From positions 1-19,955 of the forward strand of contig CAZRNU010000051.1 of NCBI GenBank assembly GCA_964601515.1: 19,955 nt of DNA, in the 5' to 3' direction. Of the stretch, positions 15,780 through 19,955 are shown piece after piece; position 1 is the first letter of the stretch, and each line of letters opens with the position of its first letter. Below the pieces are notes generated by a model. The model saw nothing but the letters and a program-made list of their open reading frames with translations, was not told the origin of the DNA and did not search any database. The DNA comes from PWND01 sp964601515. GTDB lineage: Bacteria > Bacteroidota > Bacteroidia > Bacteroidales > UBA7960. The translations under genes were made by a program, and so were the position numbers.

Positions 15780-15910
15780 GAATTGGGTCTCTTGTTTCCC
15801 GCAGTTTACAAAGATTTACGCAGATTTTTTAACTCCAAACATGTCCTTTTTATTTTTTATCCACAAATTGCTCAAATTGTTTTCACAAATTTCCACAAAT
15901 TAACACTCTT
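15780..15910. repeat. decayed short repeats in the rpsP-glgB gap
   Basis: Between the rpsP promoter and the octamer array lie two degenerate repeat patches. One is GCAGTTTAC...GATTTACGCAGATTT around 15800-15826, a GCAGATTTAC-like unit. The other holds three copies of CACAAATT (15862-15869, 15884-15891, 15894-15901) with a partial CAAATTG between. I see no gene here; the gap from 15644 to 16162 is otherwise the array and two promoters. Confidence 0.6.
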
Positions 15911-15928
15911 CAAATCAACTAATTATCT

Positions 15929-16120
15929 CATCATCACTTCTTCACATCATCGCTTCATCACATCATCGCACCATCGCATCATCGCATCATCTCATTATCT
16001 CATCATCGCATCATCACATCATCGCATCATCGCATCATCGCATCATCACATCATCGCATCATCACATCATCGCATCATCGCATCATCGCATTATAACATT
16101 AACACATTATCACATTATAT
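15929..16120. repeat. tandem octamer array (CATCATCG/A)n, 24 units
   Basis: There are 24 consecutive 8-bp units in unbroken register, all of the form C-N-T-N-A-T-N-N. The core from 16001 to 16088 is nearly uniform CATCATCG or CATCATCA. The left edge has variants such as CTTCTTCA and CACCATCG, and the right edge grades into CATTATCA and CATTAACA. A frame through it is open because three octamers make eight codons, but it has no credible start or family. The array ends 42 bp before the glgB start codon. Confidence 0.97.
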
Positions 16121-16127
16121 TTTTAAT

Positions 16128-16146
16128 TAGTTTTGTTGTTCAACAA
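16128..16146 (+). promoter_or_regulatory. candidate -7 box and overlapping inverted repeat before glgB
   Basis: TAGTTTTG (16128-16135) fits TAnnTTTG and sits 27 bp before the glgB ATG. No TTG lies at -33, since that region is the edge of the octamer array. A small perfect inverted repeat TTGTTG-TT-CAACAA (16133-16146) overlaps the probable transcription start and could be an operator or a 5' hairpin. Confidence 0.4.
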
Positions 16147-16162
16147 TTAATTTCAAAGAAAC

Positions 16163-18160
16163 ATGATAATACCTGCTTTTGTTCAGAAAGACCAATATTT
16201 GATGCCTTATGCCAATGACATTGTAAGACGACTTAGAAAGGCTTTTGATAAAGAAAAACATCTAATTGGTAACAAAGGAAGCTTAAGCGATTTTGCAAAT
16301 GGTCACCATTTTTATGGTTTGCATAAAACTGCCACTTCGTGGATAATTAGAGAATGGGCGCCTAATGCTACGCAGTTATACTTACTTGGAGATTTTTGCA
16401 ATTGGCAAATTTCTGATGAGTTTGCATTTAAGAATATTGGAGGAGGAAACTGGAGTATTGAGTTACCTCATTCTGTTTTAAAACATCTTGACCTCTATAA
16501 GATATATATGAAATGGCATGATGGTGAGGGCGAGCGAATTCCTGCCTGGGCATGGCGTGTAATTCAGGACCCTAATACTTTTTTATTCAGTGCTCAGGTT
16601 TATGATCCAAGTGAAAATTATATCTGGAAAAACCAGACTCCGAAAACAGATGAGAATTTTGTGCCTTTGATATATGAAGCCCACGTTGGCATGGCAAGTG
16701 AAGAGTATAAAGTTGCTACATGGAATGAATTTAGAATAAATTTACTGCCATATATTCATAAAGCCGGATATAATGTAATTCAAATGATGGCTGTTCAAGA
16801 ACATCCATTTTATGGGTCTTTTGGATACCACGTAAGTAGCTTCTTTGCTGCCAGCAGTAAATTCGGCACCCCGGATGATTTGAAAGCACTGATTGACGAA
16901 GCTCATGGATTGGGAATAAAGGTAATAATGGACATTGTGCACTCTCATGCAGTTAAAAATGAAGTTGAGGGGATTTCAAGATATGATGGAACTTATTATC
17001 AGTTTTTTCACGATGGTCCGAGAGGCAACCACCCTGCTTGGGACAGTCGTTGTTTTGATTATGGCAAAGATGAAGTTTTGCATTTTTTATTGTCTAATTG
17101 CAAATATTGGCTTGAAGAATATAAATTCGACGGATTTAGGTTTGATGGAGTAACCAGCATGTTGTATCATGACCATGGACTGGGAACTGCTTTTTTGGGG
17201 TACGATCAGTATTTTAATTTGAATCAGGATGAAGATGCTATTGCATATCTAATAATGGCTAATAAACTTATACATGAAGTAAACCCATATGCTATTTCCG
17301 TTGCTGAAGAAATGAGCGGCATGCCGGGATTGGCAACTCCTCAGAGCATGGGAGGATTTGGGTTTGATTTCAGACTGGCAATGGGAATTCCGGATTTTTG
17401 GATTAAAACCATAAAAGAAAAGAAAGTTGAATTCTGGCATGTTGGTGATATGTTTTATAATCTCTCTAATAAAAGAGCAGATGAAAAAACAGTACACTAT
17501 GCTGAATCCCATGACCAGGCTCTTGTTGGTGATAAAACAATAATATTCTGGCTTATGGATAAAGAAATGTATTTCGACATGAGCGTTGAACGACCAAATA
17601 TTGTTGTTGACAACGGTATAGCATTACACAAAATGATTAGGCTAATAACTATTGCCACTGCAGGAAACGGTTATTTAAACTTCATGGGAAATGAGTTTGG
17701 TCACCCTGAATGGATTGACTTCCCGGGTCAACACAACAATTGGTCTTATCATTATGCGAGAAGACAGTGGAATCTTAGATTCAATGAAAACTTAAAATAT
17801 AAGTATCTGGCAGAATTTGATGAAGAAATGATAAGAGTAATTAAAGATTATAACGTTTTGGAAAAGCATAATCTTCATGCAATAGTCCAAAACATAGATG
17901 ATCAGGTATTAGCGTTCTCCAGAGCAGGACTTATTTTTATTTTCAATTTCAGTCCTTTCAGATCATATACCGACTATTTAATTAATGTACCTAAAGGTAG
18001 ATATCAAATTCTACTAAACTCAGATAGAAACTATTTTGGCGGATTTGAAAGAATTGACAATGATTATGAATTTGTTAGTAACCCAATAGGCAAAGGCAGC
18101 AAGGAACATGGAATTATGATGTATTTGCCCGCATTATCTGCTATTGTTTTGAAAGGTTGA
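16163..18160 (+). CDS. glgB: 1,4-alpha-glucan branching enzyme, eukaryote-type (GH13_8-like)
   Basis: The 665-residue enzyme cuts an alpha-1,4 glucan chain and re-attaches it by an alpha-1,6 bond, giving branched glycogen. A CBM48 domain covers about 45-155 (WAPNATQLYLLGDFCNW). The GH13 barrel carries VQEHPFYGSFGYHV (211-224), MDIVHSH (256-262), FDGFRFDGVTSMLYH with nucleophile D328, VAEEMSGMPG with general acid E382, and AESHDQALVGDKT with stabiliser D451. FWLMDKEMYFDMS, the GNEFGHPEWIDFP segment and YHYARRQWNL are near-copies of the animal, fungal and plant enzymes rather than E. coli GlgB. The family is present in Bacteroidota. All catalytic residues are intact. The stop codon is part of a hexamer array. 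No other glycogen gene is in the window. Confidence 0.95.
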   Translation: MIIPAFVQKDQYLMPYANDIVRRLRKAFDKEKHLIGNKGSLSDFANGHHFYGLHKTATSWIIREWAPNATQLYLLGDFCNWQISDEFAFKNIGGGNWSIELPHSVLKHLDLYKIYMKWHDGEGERIPAWAWRVIQDPNTFLFSAQVYDPSENYIWKNQTPKTDENFVPLIYEAHVGMASEEYKVATWNEFRINLLPYIHKAGYNVIQMMAVQEHPFYGSFGYHVSSFFAASSKFGTPDDLKALIDEAHGLGIKVIMDIVHSHAVKNEVEGISRYDGTYYQFFHDGPRGNHPAWDSRCFDYGKDEVLHFLLSNCKYWLEEYKFDGFRFDGVTSMLYHDHGLGTAFLGYDQYFNLNQDEDAIAYLIMANKLIHEVNPYAISVAEEMSGMPGLATPQSMGGFGFDFRLAMGIPDFWIKTIKEKKVEFWHVGDMFYNLSNKRADEKTVHYAESHDQALVGDKTIIFWLMDKEMYFDMSVERPNIVVDNGIALHKMIRLITIATAGNGYLNFMGNEFGHPEWIDFPGQHNNWSYHYARRQWNLRFNENLKYKYLAEFDEEMIRVIKDYNVLEKHNLHAIVQNIDDQVLAFSRAGLIFIFNFSPFRSYTDYLINVPKGRYQILLNSDRNYFGGFERIDNDYEFVSNPIGKGSKEHGIMMYLPALSAIVLKG

Positions 18161-18226
18161 GGTTGAGGTTAAGGTTAAGGTTAAGGTTAAGGTTAAGGTT
18201 AAGGTTAAGGTTAAGGTTAAGGTTGA
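18155..18226. repeat. telomere-like hexamer array (GGTTAA)n
   Basis: Twelve exact-register hexamers: GGTTGA twice, GGTTAA nine times, GGTTGA once. The first unit supplies the last Gly base pattern and the TGA stop of glgB. The array ends 29 bp before the next gene. The doublet G every 6 bp resembles telomeric repeats and could form a two-layer G-quadruplex in the RNA. Confidence 0.97.
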
Positions 18227-18255
18227 GGAGTATTATAAATTAATAACATAAAATA

Positions 18256-18654
18256 ATGACAAAAGATATCAGATTGATTAGAACTATAAAAGCCACTCCT
18301 GAGGAGGTTTATATTGCATTAACTAATCCGTTTTCAATAGAATTGTGGACAGGTGAACCCGCAGTTATGAGTACTGAAATAAACTCTGAGTTTTCAATAC
18401 TTGATGGAGAAATATCAGGTCGCAACCTTGAATTTCGTGAAAATGAATTCATCAAACAACTTTGGTATTTTGGAGAAGATGTTGAAGATTCTATTGTTAC
18501 GATAACCCTCGAGCCTGATAAAAACAACACAAAAGTATTTGTAGAACACAAAAACATTCCAGATGAGGCTTACGAAAACATGCTGGAAGGATGGAAAGAA
18601 TATTATTTAGGTGCTCTAAAAACATTCTTCGAACTAAAAGACTCCGAAGACTAA
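18256..18654 (+). CDS. AHSA1/SRPBCC (START-like) domain protein
   Basis: The 132-residue protein is a single helix-grip domain. It starts with MTKDIRLIRTIKATPEEVYIAL (a strand then the helix that lines the cavity). FSIELWTGEPAVMSTEINSEFSIL and EFIKQLWYFGE form the strands, and YENMLEGWKEYYLGALKTFFE is the long C-terminal helix. The xGWxxxLxxL-like end and WTGEPA segment match the AHSA1 family (Hsp90 ATPase activator-like, Pfam SRPBCC superfamily), whose bacterial members bind small hydrophobic ligands or have unknown roles. It follows glgB in the same direction after the hexamer array, with no clear promoter, so co-transcription is likely. It converges with the ychF-like gene; the intergenic space is filled with heptamer repeats. 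Confidence 0.8.
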   Translation: MTKDIRLIRTIKATPEEVYIALTNPFSIELWTGEPAVMSTEINSEFSILDGEISGRNLEFRENEFIKQLWYFGEDVEDSIVTITLEPDKNNTKVFVEHKNIPDEAYENMLEGWKEYYLGALKTFFELKDSED

Positions 18655-18660
18655 ATCCAC

Positions 18661-18702
18661 TGTCGACTGTCGACTGTCGACTTACGACTTACGACTTACG
18701 AC
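18661..18702. repeat. two-block heptamer array (TGTCGAC)3(TTACGAC)3 between convergent stops
   Basis: There are three TGTCGAC units (18661-18681) followed by three TTACGAC units (18682-18702). The last base is also the last base of the ychF-like stop codon on the minus strand. The left block starts only 6 bp after the AHSA1 stop. The GTCGAC palindrome in units 1 and 3 can pair, giving a 6-bp stem with an 8-nt loop. Confidence 0.96.
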
Positions 18703-19784
18703 TAAACATTAAATCTGATATTCAGAATATCAGCGTCTTTAACAATATAGGTTTTACCTTCAACAAAATACTTACCTGCATTTTTGCAAGCTTGTTCAGA
18801 ACCTAGTTGCTTCAAATCTTCAAATTTCATTACTTCTGCTCTGATAAATCCCCTTTCAAGGTCGCTATGAATAACACCTGCAGCCTGAGGAGCAGTCATA
18901 CCTTCACGGATAGTCCATGCTCTTACTTCTTTCGGACCGGCTGTAAAAAAAGTTTTAAGATTCAGCAATTCGTATGCAGCTCTTACGAGCTTATTAACTC
19001 CGGGCTCTTCCAGTCCGAGGTCGCTTAAAAATGCTTTCCTGTCTTGCGGGTCTTCAAGTTCGGCGATGTCGGATTCTGCTTTTGCTGCAATAACAAGCAC
19101 TTTAGCGTTTTCTGAGGATAGTGCATCAATTGCTTTGCTGCTATATTTATTTCCTGATGCAGCGCTGGATTCATCAACATTACATACATATAAAACAGGT
19201 TTTACAGACAGAAAGAAACAATCATCAATATATTTCTGAAATTTTTCTTCTGTAACAAAGCTTCTTGCAGGTTCGCCATTCTCAAAATGCTCTTTAAGCT
19301 TACTTAAAACTTCCATCTCAAGTTTAGCATCTTTATCCCCTACCTTCACTAGTTTTTCTACCTTTTGCATTTTCTTTTCCAAAGTTTCCAAATCCTTTGC
19401 AACCAGCTCAAGGTCAATATTTTCTTTATCCCTAACCGGGTCAACACTTCCGTCAACATGAGGAACTACATCACTGTCAAAACATCTGAGTACATGAATT
19501 ATAGCATCTGTCTGTCTTATATCAGCCAGAAATTGATTTCCTGCCTTAACCTGATTCGTACTTCTTGTAAGTCCCGGGATATCAACTATTTCAACCGTTG
19601 TATGAACAAGTTTTGCAGGTTTTATTAATTCAACAAGAACATCAAGTCTGGGATCAGGAACTTCAATTTGCCCTAGGTGAGTTGTTTTAGCGCTATCTTC
19701 CTGAATTCTTGTTTTAGCAATACAATTAAAAAGTGTCGTCTTTCCGGTACCCGACAAACCTATTATACCACATTTAAGAGCCAT
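18702..19784 (-). CDS. YchF/OLA1-family nucleotide-binding protein, divergent
   Basis: The 360-residue protein has a P-loop GLSGTGKTTLFN (9-20), DIPGL (68-72), HVLRCF (97-102), NVDE (202-205, in place of NKxD, consistent with the ATP preference of YchF), a helical insert at about 125-190 and a C-terminal TGS-like domain (about 276-359) ending IRFNV. YchF/OLA1 are ribosome-associated ATPases linked to stress and redox responses. This one departs from canonical YchF, which has GLPNVGKST and an NFPFCTI segment; here those are GLSGTGKTT and EDSAKTTHLGQI, and the switch II loop is STNQVKAGNQFL rather than KGASKGEGLGNQFL. It may belong to a YchF-like paralogue (DUF933) rather than the classical enzyme, so I give no symbol. 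The stop codon touches a heptamer array. Confidence 0.85.
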   Translation of the reverse strand: MALKCGIIGLSGTGKTTLFNCIAKTRIQEDSAKTTHLGQIEVPDPRLDVLVELIKPAKLVHTTVEIVDIPGLTRSTNQVKAGNQFLADIRQTDAIIHVLRCFDSDVVPHVDGSVDPVRDKENIDLELVAKDLETLEKKMQKVEKLVKVGDKDAKLEMEVLSKLKEHFENGEPARSFVTEEKFQKYIDDCFFLSVKPVLYVCNVDESSAASGNKYSSKAIDALSSENAKVLVIAAKAESDIAELEDPQDRKAFLSDLGLEEPGVNKLVRAAYELLNLKTFFTAGPKEVRAWTIREGMTAPQAAGVIHSDLERGFIRAEVMKFEDLKQLGSEQACKNAGKYFVEGKTYIVKDADILNIRFNV

Positions 19785-19807
19785 ATCTGTATTTTTTTTT
19801 TGACGGG

Positions 19808-19815
19808 CAAAAGTA
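19808..19815 (-). promoter_or_regulatory. -7 box of the ychF-like gene
   Basis: TACTTTTG on the minus strand is a perfect TAnnTTTG, 23 bp before the start codon. Seven bases further upstream the 9-bp array begins, so the -33 position lies inside the array, which has no TTG on this strand. Confidence 0.6.
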
Positions 19816-19822
19816 ATAAATT

Positions 19823-19955
19823 GATTTGTAAGATTTGTAAGATTTGTAAGATTTGTAAGATTTATAAGATTTGTAAGATTTATAAGATTTGTAAGATTTA
19901 TAAGATTTGTAAGATTTGTAAGATTTGTAAGATTTGTAAGATTTGTAAGATTTAT
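19823..19955. repeat. tandem nonamer array (GATTTGTAA)n, runs off the window
   Basis: There are 14 full units and 7 bases of a 15th. Units 5, 7 and 9 and the partial last are GATTTAT(AA); all others are GATTTGTAA. In the middle the two forms alternate, giving an 18-bp higher-order period. The array starts 7 bp from the -7 box of the ychF-like gene and its far end is not seen. Confidence 0.97.

Noticed and set aside
15929..16120. CRISPR array
   Set aside because: Units are 8 bp and contiguous with no spacers, and no cas gene is present.
15738..16130. Open frame of 130 codons on the plus strand through the octamer array
   Set aside because: It starts with TTG, has no ribosome site, and most of it is the octapeptide SSHHRIIA generated by 8-bp repeats; the open frame is a by-product of the array.

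Overview
The window looks like ordinary chromosome from an AT-rich member of the Bacteroidota, probably Bacteroidales or a related order. The evidence is as follows. Matches to the Bacteroidota -7 promoter box TAnnTTTG sit upstream of many genes. Shine-Dalgarno sequences are scarce; only ribBA has a clear one. Three proteins have N-terminal lipoprotein signals. Ribosomal protein S16 carries a long Lys/Glu/Ala tail. The genes form short operons with housekeeping neighbours. I see no phage, transposase, CRISPR, rRNA or tRNA.

Left part (1-9.7 kb). A GT4 glycosyltransferase, cut by the window edge, overlaps a polyprenyl-phosphate-type GT2 enzyme, and both read leftward. A MATE efflux gene diverges from them. 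It converges with a four-gene leftward operon: LptF/LptG permease, GT4 glycosyltransferase, membrane GT2 glycosyltransferase, ribBA. The genes in this operon overlap or nearly touch. Its likely intrinsic terminator is a hairpin inside the last codons of the MATE gene. The glycosyltransferases and the Lpt permease point to envelope polysaccharide or LPS work. ribBA (riboflavin synthesis) rides along without a visible riboswitch. Next comes a lipoprotein of the proline-iminopeptidase-like alpha/beta hydrolase family.

Middle part (9.7-15.7 kb). All genes here read leftward except one. They are mutL, a small tail-anchored protein, a DUF6580-like membrane protein, a lipoprotein with an Ig-like (DUF5011-type) segment, a divergent small charged lipoprotein (the exception), and the set rpsP-rimM-trmN6 (S16, its assembly factor and a tRNA methyltransferase).

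Right part (15.7-20 kb). This holds a eukaryote-type glycogen branching enzyme, an AHSA1/SRPBCC protein, and a divergent YchF-family nucleotide-binding protein on the opposite strand.

The most unusual feature is a set of six intergenic tandem arrays with short units of 6, 7, 7, 8, 8 and 9 bp, all in the right 8 kb. Each has its own unit. Three begin or end inside a stop codon. One can form a G-quadruplex on the transcribed RNA, one is made partly of nested GTCGAC palindromes, and one abuts the -7 box of the ychF-like gene. Two arrays use the same heptamer in opposite orientation. These arrays, rather than any gene, are where I would look for something undescribed.
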